Of a stretch of DNA of 50,992 bases, positions 7,244 to 14,835 are shown piece after piece. The position numbers were made by a program, and so were the translations under genes. Below the pieces are notes generated by a model that worked only from the letters and a program-made list of their open reading frames with translations, was not told the DNA's origin and searched no databases. How positions within the stretch are numbered: the first letter of the stretch is position 1; each line of letters begins with the position of its first letter. Origin of the DNA: Anaerolineales bacterium (GTDB lineage: Bacteria > Chloroflexota > Anaerolineae > Anaerolineales > Villigracilaceae); the NCBI GenBank assembly GCA_030680795.1, contig JAUXUL010000047.1, positions 1 through 50,992 on the forward strand, written 5' to 3'.

Positions 7244-8092
7244 ATGCCTGATTTAAGTATCACGATCGTTCTACCCAGCGGCGGTGCGCGTGCCGCCGAA
7301 ATACCAGATGATGTGTCCCTGCGCGAATTGATGCCTGAATTGACATCCCTGTTGGAGCTTCCAACTGTCGGCCCGGATGGAAGACCGATGGGATATCGCC
7401 TGGATAGTAAGGCGCTTGGAAGGGAATTGAAAGAGAGTGAAACGTTGTCTATGGCCGGCGTTCCTGAAAATGATCGCCTGATGCTTACCGCAGATATTAC
7501 GGCAGGAGGAATTATCTCCGTTGCGGGAAGTCCGCGCATGCGGCGCCTGAAAGCCGATTACGAATTGATGCAGGATCTAAATGCCCGCAGTGATCTTATT
7601 TCCTTCAAAGCAGTGGATGCCCGTCCCGGTGTGCCGCCTGAACGATATATCGTCACATTTACCTGCAAGAGTATTTCCAGTGTAGACCGATCAGGCAATC
7701 CGAAATTTTCCAATCACCATCAAGTGGAAATCTATCTCCACAACCAGTATCCGCAACGCTGGCCGGGCATGAAATGGCTGACGCCCATCTGGCATCCGAA
7801 TATTAATCATTTGAATGGCAGTGTCTGTATTGATGCAGCCTGGTGGACAGCCAGCCGTTCGCTGGATCGTCTCATCATTATGTTGGGCGAAATGCTGCAA
7901 TGGAAGAACTTCCATGATGATCCCACGAAGCCGCCATTTCCCTGGGATGCAGAAGCAGCTCGCTGGTCCCGTGAGTACCGTAAGAAACATGCGAATGAGT
8001 TCCCTGTGGATCGTCGCGAATTACTAAGGCCGGAACGAGTGAAGGTTAAACCCATCGAAACGAAAAAGAAACCTGTCATTCGATTGAAATAG
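7244..8092 (+). CDS. E2 ubiquitin-conjugating-like enzyme with N-terminal ubiquitin-like domain
   Basis: This 282-residue fusion has two parts. Residues 1-88 are a YukD/ubiquitin-like beta-grasp domain nearly matching the free modifier encoded next, ending in TAGG (86-89). Residues 100-245 are a UBC fold: the active-site region has HPN (184-186) and Cys195 in the context NGSVCID, the canonical E2 HPN...G-x-hC pattern, followed by W200/W201. The last 35 residues are basic. ATG 7244 is chosen because GGAGG (7231-7235) is correctly spaced; an in-frame ATG at 7226 lies upstream of that site. It would accept the modifier from the E1 as a thioester. The attached modifier-like domain may be an internal regulator, a priming acceptor or a processing substrate. 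Confidence 0.9.
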   Translation: MPDLSITIVLPSGGARAAEIPDDVSLRELMPELTSLLELPTVGPDGRPMGYRLDSKALGRELKESETLSMAGVPENDRLMLTADITAGGIISVAGSPRMRRLKADYELMQDLNARSDLISFKAVDARPGVPPERYIVTFTCKSISSVDRSGNPKFSNHHQVEIYLHNQYPQRWPGMKWLTPIWHPNINHLNGSVCIDAAWWTASRSLDRLIIMLGEMLQWKNFHDDPTKPPFPWDAEAARWSREYRKKHANEFPVDRRELLRPERVKVKPIETKKKPVIRLK

Positions 8093-8150
8093 TCTATTGC
8101 CGTGCGCACCAATCGATATTCGTTCAATACAAAAAGAAAAGGAGAAAACC

Positions 8151-8417
8151 ATGTCTGATATACCTGTTACCCTTGTACTTCCCTCTGGAGGCAGTCGTAA
8201 TGCCGAGGTTCCTGATGATGTAGTCGTGAAGGATTTGATCCCGGAACTGACCACTTCCCTCGAACTGCCCACCACCGGCCCCGATGGACGTCCCATGTCC
8301 TATCGGATAGATAGCAAGGCCCTAGGCCGTGAATTGAAGGAGGAGGAAACCCTCTCTCAAGCCGGTATTCCACAAAACGACCGTTTAATGATGACCGCGG
8401 ACGTTACCGCGGGATAG
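8151..8417 (+). CDS. Free ubiquitin-like modifier (YukD-type beta-grasp)
   Basis: This 88-residue protein shares, by my count, 64 of 88 positions with the N-terminal domain of the preceding E2. Shared blocks include VLPSGG, PELT, LELPT, GPDGRPM, DSKALGRELKE and NDRLM. It ends exactly in ...ADVTAG, so the carboxyl terminus is already a glycine, ready for adenylation without proteolysis, unlike ubiquitin precursors with tails. The start at 8151 follows AAAGGAGA. Similar YukD-like modifiers next to E1, E2 and JAMM genes have been described computationally in bacteria. A long hairpin follows the stop codon. This is the most likely conjugated protein of the operon. Confidence 0.88.
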   Translation: MSDIPVTLVLPSGGSRNAEVPDDVVVKDLIPELTTSLELPTTGPDGRPMSYRIDSKALGRELKEEETLSQAGIPQNDRLMMTADVTAG

Positions 8418-8425
8418 TCCACTTT

Positions 8426-8461
8426 GATTGGGCTGCCCCGGTCAACCGGGGCAGCCCAATC
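8426..8461 (+). repeat. Perfect 17-bp inverted repeat after the ubiquitin-like gene
   Basis: GATTGGGCTGCCCCGGT (8426-8442) is the exact reverse complement of 8445-8461, leaving almost no loop (effectively 16 bp with a TCAA loop). No T-run follows, so it is not a standard terminator. It may protect the 3' end of a shorter transcript and raise the modifier level, or partially stop transcription before the peptidase gene. Confidence 0.75.
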
Positions 8462-8486
8462 AATCCTGCTAAAAATGGAATCATAA

Positions 8487-9134
8487 ATGACAAGCATAGG
8501 TATCCGCGTCTCAGCTCCAAACGACGAAAGGCCCAGGAAAGCCTGTATGCCTCTCGCGCGTTCGAAGCACTGGGAGTCGCCTCATGAGTACAAAGGTGCG
8601 CGGCCACTGGTCAAAGTTTTTCTTTCCCAAGCGGCCTATTGCCGAATCAGCCTGCATTCGACCAGTGAGATGGACGATGAAGTTGGCGGCGCATTGCTTG
8701 GTTTATGGTGTCATGATCGCGATTCCGACGAACAATTTGTTGTGGTGCAACACATGTTGCCCGCCCGTCATACCCGGCAGGGCAGTGTCTATCTTACTTT
8801 TACACAGGATACCATCGTGCAGTTTCATGAAGAATTAGAAACCCACCATAATGGTAAAAGGATTGTCGGCTGGTATCACACACATCCGCGCATGGGTATA
8901 TTTCTATCTCACTATGATACGTGGTTGCATAACAATTTCTTTCCCGAGCCATGGCAAGTGGCGCTGGTAGTGGAGCCGTATACTTCGGTTGCCGGGTTCT
9001 TCATCCGCCGCGACGATGGTGCACTCGATCCCGCACGTTACTTTGGCTTTCGTGAACTAAATGGCAACATGGGAAGAAGCATGGTCGAATGGAATAACCT
9101 TCAAGGCGCTGACGAAGAGAGTGAAGGAGTCTAA
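8487..9134 (+). CDS. JAMM/JAB1-type metallopeptidase (candidate deconjugase)
   Basis: This 215-residue protein carries the full JAMM zinc-peptidase signature: Glu65 in EMDDEVGG, then H131-T-H133-P, S141 and D144 (HxH-x7-S-x2-D). JAMM proteins remove ubiquitin or process its precursors. Since the free modifier here already ends in glycine, removal from targets, or cutting after TAGG in the E2 fusion, seems more likely than maturation. The first 40 residues show no conserved pattern and the start (ATG 8487) is uncertain; Met21 (8547) is an alternative. It follows the modifier gene after the long hairpin and ends 3 nt before the FHA gene. Confidence 0.88.
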   Translation: MTSIGIRVSAPNDERPRKACMPLARSKHWESPHEYKGARPLVKVFLSQAAYCRISLHSTSEMDDEVGGALLGLWCHDRDSDEQFVVVQHMLPARHTRQGSVYLTFTQDTIVQFHEELETHHNGKRIVGWYHTHPRMGIFLSHYDTWLHNNFFPEPWQVALVVEPYTSVAGFFIRRDDGALDPARYFGFRELNGNMGRSMVEWNNLQGADEESEGV

Positions 9135-9137
9135 ATT

Positions 9138-9995
9138 ATGAACAGACGAATGCGTACATATTTTTACGCTGTATTTGGCGCGATCGGCGGGTTGATCGGC
9201 TGGCAGATGAGTAATTTCCTCGGCTTGTCTTTCATTACGAATCTCTATCTAAGTGAAGCGATTGTCGGTGCGCTGATCGGATTTGTGATTGGTTTATGTA
9301 TTGGCGTTACCGAGGGCCTGCTTACACAAAATTTTGTTCAGGCCATCAGGGCCGGTTTGTTCAGCGCTTTGCTCGGTCTCGTTGCTGGAGCCATTGGGCT
9401 GCCGCTGAGCGAGTACCTGTTTCAAGCAGTGGGGGCAGGTTTTCTCGGGCGGGCTTTGGGCTGGGGCGTATTTGGCTTGCTGCTTGGGCTTGCAGAAGGA
9501 GTGGTTGGCAAAAGCCAGGCTTGGAAAGGCATGCTCGGTGGATTGATCGGCGGTGCATTCGGCGGCGTTTTGCTCGAGAGCGCACCCAACTGGCTTGGCA
9601 ATCCTCTCAGCGGAAAAGCCGCGGGCCTCGTTTTGCTGGGCGCTTCGGTCAGCGCATTCATCTCACTGATCGTCGTCCTGCTCTCACGCGCATGGCTCGA
9701 AGTTATTTCCGGCAAACTTAAAGGAACCGAGTTCATTCTCGATAAATTCATGAAAGCAGGCGGCCCGTCCATTGCCATTGGCAGTTCCGCCCTCAAATCT
9801 GAGATCGTTTTACCCGACCCCGATATTGCCCCCCAACATGCCATGCTCAACGGTGATGGAATGCGTTTTTTCCTCAAAGATATGAGCCTGGCAGGTACGT
9901 ATATTAACGGCAAAAAGATCGAACGTACACAATTATCAAACGGACAAATGATCCGCATGGGCAATACCGAGATGATTTACCATGAAAAGAGGTAG
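9138..9995 (+). CDS. Multi-spanning membrane protein with C-terminal FHA domain
   Basis: This 285-residue protein has a Gly-rich hydrophobic part of five to six spans (residues 8-190), with Gly-zipper-like repeats. The C-terminal FHA domain (about 205-283) has SIAIGSS, SEIVLPDPDIAPQHAML and GTYINGKKI. FHA domains read phosphothreonine. The usual Arg after Gly in the first loop is Ser here, and the Ser of SxxH is Ala, so canonical phosphothreonine binding may be weakened. The ATG is 3 nt after the JAMM stop, so the genes are translationally coupled. It probably brings a signalling or scaffold function to the membrane-bound ligase system. The exact role is unknown. Confidence 0.8.
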   Translation: MNRRMRTYFYAVFGAIGGLIGWQMSNFLGLSFITNLYLSEAIVGALIGFVIGLCIGVTEGLLTQNFVQAIRAGLFSALLGLVAGAIGLPLSEYLFQAVGAGFLGRALGWGVFGLLLGLAEGVVGKSQAWKGMLGGLIGGAFGGVLLESAPNWLGNPLSGKAAGLVLLGASVSAFISLIVVLLSRAWLEVISGKLKGTEFILDKFMKAGGPSIAIGSSALKSEIVLPDPDIAPQHAMLNGDGMRFFLKDMSLAGTYINGKKIERTQLSNGQMIRMGNTEMIYHEKR

Positions 9996-9997
9996 CC

Positions 9998-11158
9998 ATG
10001 CAAATAAAATGGATTCGCATCTTACTTAACTTTAGCCTGCTTCTGCTCCTCGTGTTTTTGTCAGCTTCGACAGTTTTCGCGCAGAGCGATACACAGGTCC
10101 GCATTACGCAGGTGGATAATTCTAAATTTCCAACTGTGACAGTTTATGTTTCGGTCACAAATTCAGCCGGTGAGCCTGTTGGTGTGGAGCCTGCCACAAT
10201 TCAAATTTCTGAAAACGGCGAGACAATGCAAATTGTGGACGCCCGAGGCGGAGGTCAGGGAGACGAAGGCGCAGCTGAACCGCTAACGACCATGTTGGTG
10301 ATCGATATATCCGGGAGCATGGATAAAAATAAAAAACTTACAGCCGCAAAGGATGCCGCGAAAGCCTACGTCAATCAAATTCGCGCCGGTGATCAGGCTG
10401 GCTTGATGACATTCGATACAAAGACATATTATATCCAGCAGATCACAACGGATACCGCGGCATTGACCAGCGCCATTGATGGACTCAAAACTGGCGGTGA
10501 TACAGCTATGTTCGACGCTTTGGTCGAGGCGGAAAAAGCCTTGAATGCTGTCCCTGGCCGCAAGGCGATCATTGTCCTGGCTGATGGTTTGGATAACCAA
10601 AGTCAGAATACGGTTGATACTGTGATCGAGCAGATAGGCCCAAGCGGCCTCACGATTTCAACAGTCGGCTTTGGTGACGCCAGCACTGCTTCACAGTCCG
10701 GGCTTGATGAGGGTGCGTTGAAATCCCTGGCTGAAAGATCTGGCGGTCTTTATAGCTTTGCCGCAGACTCTGAATCCCTGAGTGCGCTCTATCAGCAGTT
10801 GGGTCGTACCTTGCAAAGTGAATATGCAATTACCTATGTTTCCCCTTCAACTCTGCGAGATGGCATTAATCGTAACTTGACTGTGTCGCTTTCAGGTGTA
10901 GGTGCAACTACTGAAACGAACTACAATCCCGGCGGTGTTTTGCCCGAAGTCACAAGTACGTCGTGGACTCTGTTTGGGCTGATCCTGGCTGGATTACTGC
11001 TCTTTCTATTTGTCCCGCTTTTGATCGGTCGCGGCGCAGGGTTGTTCAGTGGCATGAAGAAAAAAGGGAAGGTTAAAATGCTAAATACAGCGAACGCGGC
11101 GAGTAACAGAAGTCCAGGCGGAAGCGCTGGTAAGAAACCGCGCATAAAGCTCAAGTAG
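9998..11158 (+). CDS. Membrane-anchored von Willebrand factor A domain protein
   Basis: This 386-residue protein has an N-terminal signal sequence (residues 1-28, hydrophobic core LLNFSLLLLLVFL, likely cleavage after VFA). Residues 97-275 form a VWA domain with an intact MIDAS metal site: DxSxS at D103-S105-S107, T169 and D196. A membrane segment at about 323-343 is followed by a short basic cytoplasmic tail (KKKGKVK...PRIKLK). The bulk is therefore outside the membrane. It starts 2 nt after the FHA gene and closes the operon before a strong terminator. VWA proteins bind protein partners through the metal site; here it may be the external sensor or scaffold of the membrane complex. Confidence 0.85.
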   Translation: MQIKWIRILLNFSLLLLLVFLSASTVFAQSDTQVRITQVDNSKFPTVTVYVSVTNSAGEPVGVEPATIQISENGETMQIVDARGGGQGDEGAAEPLTTMLVIDISGSMDKNKKLTAAKDAAKAYVNQIRAGDQAGLMTFDTKTYYIQQITTDTAALTSAIDGLKTGGDTAMFDALVEAEKALNAVPGRKAIIVLADGLDNQSQNTVDTVIEQIGPSGLTISTVGFGDASTASQSGLDEGALKSLAERSGGLYSFAADSESLSALYQQLGRTLQSEYAITYVSPSTLRDGINRNLTVSLSGVGATTETNYNPGGVLPEVTSTSWTLFGLILAGLLLFLFVPLLIGRGAGLFSGMKKKGKVKMLNTANAASNRSPGGSAGKKPRIKLK

Positions 11159-11169
11159 ATATTCCAAAC

Positions 11170-11207
11170 AAAAAAGGGGCTGCCCTCTTTTTGGACAGCC
11201 CTTTTTT
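11170..11207. terminator. Bidirectional terminator between the VWA gene and lexA
   Basis: The arm AAAAAAGGGGCTGCC pairs with GGACAGCCCTTTTTT around a short loop, with A- and T-runs on both sides. It can end the ubiquitin-like operon on the plus strand and lexA on the minus strand. Confidence 0.85.
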
Positions 11208-11221
11208 GTTATTGTTTTTAT

Positions 11222-11902
11222 TTAGTTATATTTTTCCACTTTACGGATGACCATGACCACTTTGCCTTTGATCTCCAGGGCTTCGGTCTTTTTGAGCATG
11301 ATCGGCTTCATGGTTGGGTTTGCGGGTTGCAGACGGTAGCCGTCTTTTTCCTTGTAATAATATTTAAGAGTGGTTTCATTGCGATCTGAAAGCCAGACTG
11401 CCACCATTTCGCCGTTGCGCGCATCCTGCGTCGGTTTGAGGATGACGATGTCGCCATCGTTGATCATGGCGTCGATCATAGACTCTCCCTGTACCTGAAG
11501 TGCAAACAACTCTTTGCCCTTTTCTTTTGCGGGCATGAGTGAGGTTGCGATCTCGACGGAGTCTTCAGGGGTGAATGAGCCGAAATCCGCATTTGTGGGA
11601 ACAGGGATGGGTTCGCCTGCCTGAATTACACCCAGAATAGGCACACGGAACATATCACCGAGTGGGGTGTTACCGGTCAGTCGCAGCCCGCGCGAAATTT
11701 TGCGATCACGTTCGATGTGACCTGTTTTCTCAAGCTGATCGAGATAATAATTCACAACCGATGTGGATGAAATATTACAATGCTCGCCTATTTCGCGGAT
11801 TGAAGGGGGGTGTTTATGTTCGCGTTGATAGGATGCAATAAAATCCAGAATTCTCTGGTGACGTTCGCCTAATCCTTTGCTCTTTCGGACCATCATCATC
11901 AT
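11222..11902 (-). CDS. lexA: LexA repressor
   Basis: This 226-residue protein is LexA, the SOS repressor. The N-terminal winged helix (about residues 12-75: QRILDFIASYQREHKHPPSIREIGE... and SSTSVVNYYLDQLEKTGHIERD) precedes an S24 self-cleavage domain. The Ala-Gly cleavage site is in GVIQAGEP. The catalytic Ser is in QGESMIDAMI, and the Lys in TLKYYYK. Four consecutive ATG codons open the frame; GGAGA lies just upstream. The promoter carries a LexA box in its spacer, so autoregulation is expected. The length is close to the family norm (200-230). Confidence 0.96.
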   Translation of the reverse strand: MMMMVRKSKGLGERHQRILDFIASYQREHKHPPSIREIGEHCNISSTSVVNYYLDQLEKTGHIERDRKISRGLRLTGNTPLGDMFRVPILGVIQAGEPIPVPTNADFGSFTPEDSVEIATSLMPAKEKGKELFALQVQGESMIDAMINDGDIVILKPTQDARNGEMVAVWLSDRNETTLKYYYKEKDGYRLQPANPTMKPIMLKKTEALEIKGKVVMVIRKVEKYN

Positions 11903-11962
11903 TTTAAGTCTCCTGCCAGATACCTGGCACAGCTAAGCATTCTTCGCTCATTTGTGCTACAA

Positions 11963-11991
11963 ATAATACTCGAACGCCTGTTCTGTGTCAA
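11963..11991 (-). promoter_or_regulatory. lexA promoter with SOS box in the spacer
   Basis: On the minus strand TTGACA (11986-11991) and TATTAT (11963-11968) are 17 nt apart. The spacer holds CGAAC-GCCT-GTTC (11971-11983), matching the CGAAC-N4-GTTC LexA/DinR box seen in Gram-positives and some Chloroflexota. Bound LexA would cover the promoter. Confidence 0.88.
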
Positions 11992-12018
11992 GGATTTGAT
12001 GATGTCAGAATCTGGGCG

Positions 12019-13005
12019 CTAGACCCAGGTGCGGCGGCGCATCCAGAAGAACATAAAGACCGGGGTCAGCAGCATCAGGCCCAGGGTTCCATAAAAGATC
12101 GTGGGTAGAGTCCAACTTGCGTAAGGTGGATTCGCGGCGAAGAAGTTCATCCCAAAGAAGCCGGTCACAAAAGTCAAAGGCATGAAGAGAGTGGTGATGA
12201 TGGTCAGGGTCTTCATCACTTCGTTCATGCGATTGTTAATGACGGAAAGATAAGTATCCAGCGCGCCGCCTACCAGATCGCGCAGACTTTCGTTCACATC
12301 ATGCAGGCGCACGAGATGGTCGTAAATATCGCGGAAGAAGATGCGGTCTTTGCGGTCAATGACCTGGTAATCGTCACGCGCCATTTTGTTAAGCACTTCA
12401 CGTTGGGGGAGCAGGATGCGTCGCATGGCAAGCAGGACGCGTTTTAAGGTGAACAATCTTGCCAGTGTTTGTGAACTCGGGCGGTCAAAAAGCTGGTCTT
12501 CTATAATATCTATTTCCTCGTCGATTTTTTCGATGACCGGCATGTAGTTCATCACGATTTCATCAATGATCTTGTAAAGCAAATGATCTGCGCCGTCTTG
12601 CGCGTAGCGTGGATCGCGCTGGCTTGCAACCCATGTTTCATCTATGGATGTTATGGGATTGTCATGATGCGTGATGACGTAATTACGTCCGAGGAAGATA
12701 TCCAATTCATCGATTTCCGTGTCCCAGGATTCAGTGTCTTTTACCAGGCGCATGTAATTTAAAACAATATAAAGATAATCGCCCCAATCATCTATTTTGG
12801 GTGCGTGAGTCTCCTGTAATGCATCATCTATGGCAAGATGATGGAATCCGAAACTTTGCAAAATGGGCAGTGCTGTTTCAGGCGGTTCTGACATAAAGTC
12901 AACCCATAACATGCCGCGCTTGTCACGCAGAAGGCGGGGGAATTCTGCAGGGGAAATATCTGTACGAGCAGGTTTACTAGGTGATAAGAAAATGGAACGG
13001 ATCAT
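12019..13005 (-). CDS. corA: CorA-type magnesium/cobalt transporter
   Basis: This 328-residue protein is a CorA family divalent metal channel. A large cytoplasmic domain with a long acidic helix region (EKIDEEIDIIEDQLF) precedes two C-terminal membrane segments. The first ends in the family signature GMN (GFFGMNFF), and the protein ends in the usual basic MRRRTWV. I start at ATG 13005 because GGAG is about 9 nt upstream; a TTG five codons earlier is in frame but would overlap that site. It is transcribed toward lexA, with its own upstream region at 13006-13090. Confidence 0.93.
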   Translation of the reverse strand: MIRSIFLSPSKPARTDISPAEFPRLLRDKRGMLWVDFMSEPPETALPILQSFGFHHLAIDDALQETHAPKIDDWGDYLYIVLNYMRLVKDTESWDTEIDELDIFLGRNYVITHHDNPITSIDETWVASQRDPRYAQDGADHLLYKIIDEIVMNYMPVIEKIDEEIDIIEDQLFDRPSSQTLARLFTLKRVLLAMRRILLPQREVLNKMARDDYQVIDRKDRIFFRDIYDHLVRLHDVNESLRDLVGGALDTYLSVINNRMNEVMKTLTIITTLFMPLTFVTGFFGMNFFAANPPYASWTLPTIFYGTLGLMLLTPVFMFFWMRRRTWV

Positions 13006-13094
13006 GGAATTGGGCTCCAAAATAGGCAGATTATTGATTTTATTACATCGAAATCAATAATATTGAAGTTGATCTTGATATTATTAATTACTAC

Positions 13095-13122
13095 TTGACA
13101 AAGTGTAAATTATTAGTATAAT
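13095..13122 (+). promoter_or_regulatory. Consensus-like promoter upstream of the MFS exporter leader
   Basis: TTGACA (13095-13100) and TATAAT (13117-13122) are both perfect hexamers with a 16-nt spacer in an A/T-rich region. Transcription would begin near 13130, leaving a leader of about 200 nt before the first ORF at 13335. Confidence 0.8.
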
Positions 13123-13158
13123 TTTATTAGAAATCATGGTAAAAACATTAATTTCATT

Positions 13159-13292
13159 GACTTGAGCTTAGAGTTCAAATTTCGGATGCCCGTATTTGGT
13201 TGTAAGAGTGGCAAAAACGCCATATATAGGCAGGAAAATCCCACTTTTCGCTGATTTTATGGCAATTCTGGCTCGAAATCTAAACTCAAGTC
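13159..13292 (+). ncRNA. Structured 5' leader (candidate cis-regulatory RNA)
   Basis: The arms GACTTGAGCTTAGA (13159-13172) and TCTAAACTCAAGTC (13279-13292) pair at 13 of 14 positions across a 106-nt interior, closing a multi-branched domain. Inside there is at least one short GGC/GCC hairpin (near 13209-13225). It lies between a consensus promoter and a small ORF plus MFS exporter, where a riboswitch or antibiotic-responsive leader would sit. I do not recognise a known class. Confidence 0.45.
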
Positions 13293-13334
13293 ATTAAAGA
13301 ACTGTTGAAATAAGTTAATTTGAAAGGAGTTTCC

Positions 13335-13559
13335 ATGAATATGTATCCTGAAATTGTATCTGAATTGAATCGAGAAAGAATCAAGGAAGAACTGGATGCC
13401 ATTCGTTTGGAGGAAGAAGCTACCAAAGGCCAAACCCTTCTTGATAAGAATCTGGCACTTCTTGGCAATTGGATGATCTCCGGTGGCGAGAAGTTGCGCA
13501 ATCGTTATCATTCTTCACAGGAAACGGGATCTGTGAAATTAATAAACAAGGCTGCATAA
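13335..13559 (+). CDS. Small hypothetical protein, upstream partner of the MFS exporter
   Basis: This 74-residue ORF has a strong GAAAGGAG site 7 nt before ATG 13335 and ends 1 nt before the exporter start, so the two are translationally coupled. The N-terminal half is a charged helix (LNRERIKEELDAIRLEEEATKG) with coiled-coil character; the middle has LALLGNWMISGGEKL. No membrane segment and no recognised domain. I do not know its function; its position suggests a regulator or accessory of the exporter, or a leader ORF that controls exporter translation. Confidence 0.65.
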   Translation: MNMYPEIVSELNRERIKEELDAIRLEEEATKGQTLLDKNLALLGNWMISGGEKLRNRYHSSQETGSVKLINKAA

Positions 13560-13560
13560 C

Positions 13561-14817
13561 TTGTTGCACGATACTCTTCAAAAAATCTCAAAACTCTATC
13601 ACGAATACCCGCGTACTTTCTGGATCGTGATTGTCATTACTTTTATTGATCGCATCGGTGGCTCGTTGCTCTTTCCATTCTTTGCGCTCTATATTACCAG
13701 TAAATTCAACGTGGGCATGACCGATGTCGGCGTCCTCTTCGCGGCCTTTTCAGTTTCCAGTTTTGCCGGCTCTGCAGTTGGTGGCGCGCTGACAGACCGT
13801 TTTGGGCGCAAAGGAATCATCGTCTTCGGGTTGATCGCCTCATCTTTTAGTACAGTGGCGATGGGTTTGATAAACTCATTTCAAGCGTTCTTTTTTCTGG
13901 CGCTCTTTGTCGGTATTTTGACAGATGTGGCTGGCCCTGCGCATCAAGCCATGATCGCGGATATTTTACCCGAAGAAAAACGCGCAGACGGATATGGGAT
14001 CCTGCGGGTGGCGTTCAACTTATCAGTGGTGATTGGTCCCGCCATCGGTGGACTTCTAGCAGCTCGTTCCTACCTTTTGCTGTTCCTGTCCGATGCGGTG
14101 ATTTCCCTCCTGACGGTGATCCTGATCGCCATCTTTCTGCCCGAGACAAAGCCTCAAGCGCATCCCGATGCTCCGCAGGAAACAATGGCTGGCACCTTCG
14201 CCGGTTATGGACAGGTCTTCCGCAATACGGCTTTCATGTTGTTCCTCGGCGCAGTCTCGTTGCAAGTATTTACCTACATGAATATGAATACGTCTCTGGG
14301 TGTATATTTGCGGAACGAACATGGCACGCTTGAATCGGGTTACGGTTTATTGCTCAGCATGAATGCCGCCATGGTAGTGCTCATGCAATTCCCAATTACG
14401 AGACGTATCACAAAATATCCGCCCATGCTGATGATGGCGTTTGGCACCTTCCTATATGCGCTTGGATTTTCGATGTTCGGTTATACCTCAACTTTTGTGT
14501 GGTTCATCATCGCAATGGTAATCATTACGGTTGGTGAAATGATCGTCGCGCCTGTTTCGCAGGCGCTGGTGGCATCCTTTGCCCCCGAAGATATGCGCGG
14601 ACGTTACATGGCGGTCTCCGGGTTTTCATGGGGCATTCCGTATGCGGTGGGACCGTATCTGGCGGGTTTGATTATTGATGGCCCCAAGCCGTATCTCCTC
14701 TGGTACGCGGCGGGATTGGTTGGGTTGTTATCAACAATTGCCTTCCTCGCTTTATATCGTATAAGAGGCAAGCAGGAACAGAAAGTAGAAACCCTGCCAG
14801 AAGATGTGGCATTATAA
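13561..14817 (+). CDS. MFS transporter (DHA1-like drug efflux type)
   Basis: This 418-residue protein has about 12 membrane segments. The loop 2-3 motif A is present (GGALTDRFGRKGIIVFG), and motif C-like GPAIGG occurs in TM5, both typical of proton-driven multidrug exporters. A TTG TTG pair opens the frame at 13561; AAGG at 13548-13551 serves as the ribosome site within the end of the preceding small ORF. It follows a promoter and a long structured leader, so inducible expression is possible. The substrate cannot be predicted from the sequence. Confidence 0.88.
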   Translation: MLHDTLQKISKLYHEYPRTFWIVIVITFIDRIGGSLLFPFFALYITSKFNVGMTDVGVLFAAFSVSSFAGSAVGGALTDRFGRKGIIVFGLIASSFSTVAMGLINSFQAFFFLALFVGILTDVAGPAHQAMIADILPEEKRADGYGILRVAFNLSVVIGPAIGGLLAARSYLLLFLSDAVISLLTVILIAIFLPETKPQAHPDAPQETMAGTFAGYGQVFRNTAFMLFLGAVSLQVFTYMNMNTSLGVYLRNEHGTLESGYGLLLSMNAAMVVLMQFPITRRITKYPPMLMMAFGTFLYALGFSMFGYTSTFVWFIIAMVIITVGEMIVAPVSQALVASFAPEDMRGRYMAVSGFSWGIPYAVGPYLAGLIIDGPKPYLLWYAAGLVGLLSTIAFLALYRIRGKQEQKVETLPEDVAL

Positions 14818-14835
14818 AATTGGAGGAACTTAATT

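Noticed and set aside
8404-8607. Minus-strand ORF across the hairpin and the JAMM start
   Set aside because: Crosses the perfect palindrome and overlaps the start of a solid gene; no ribosome site.
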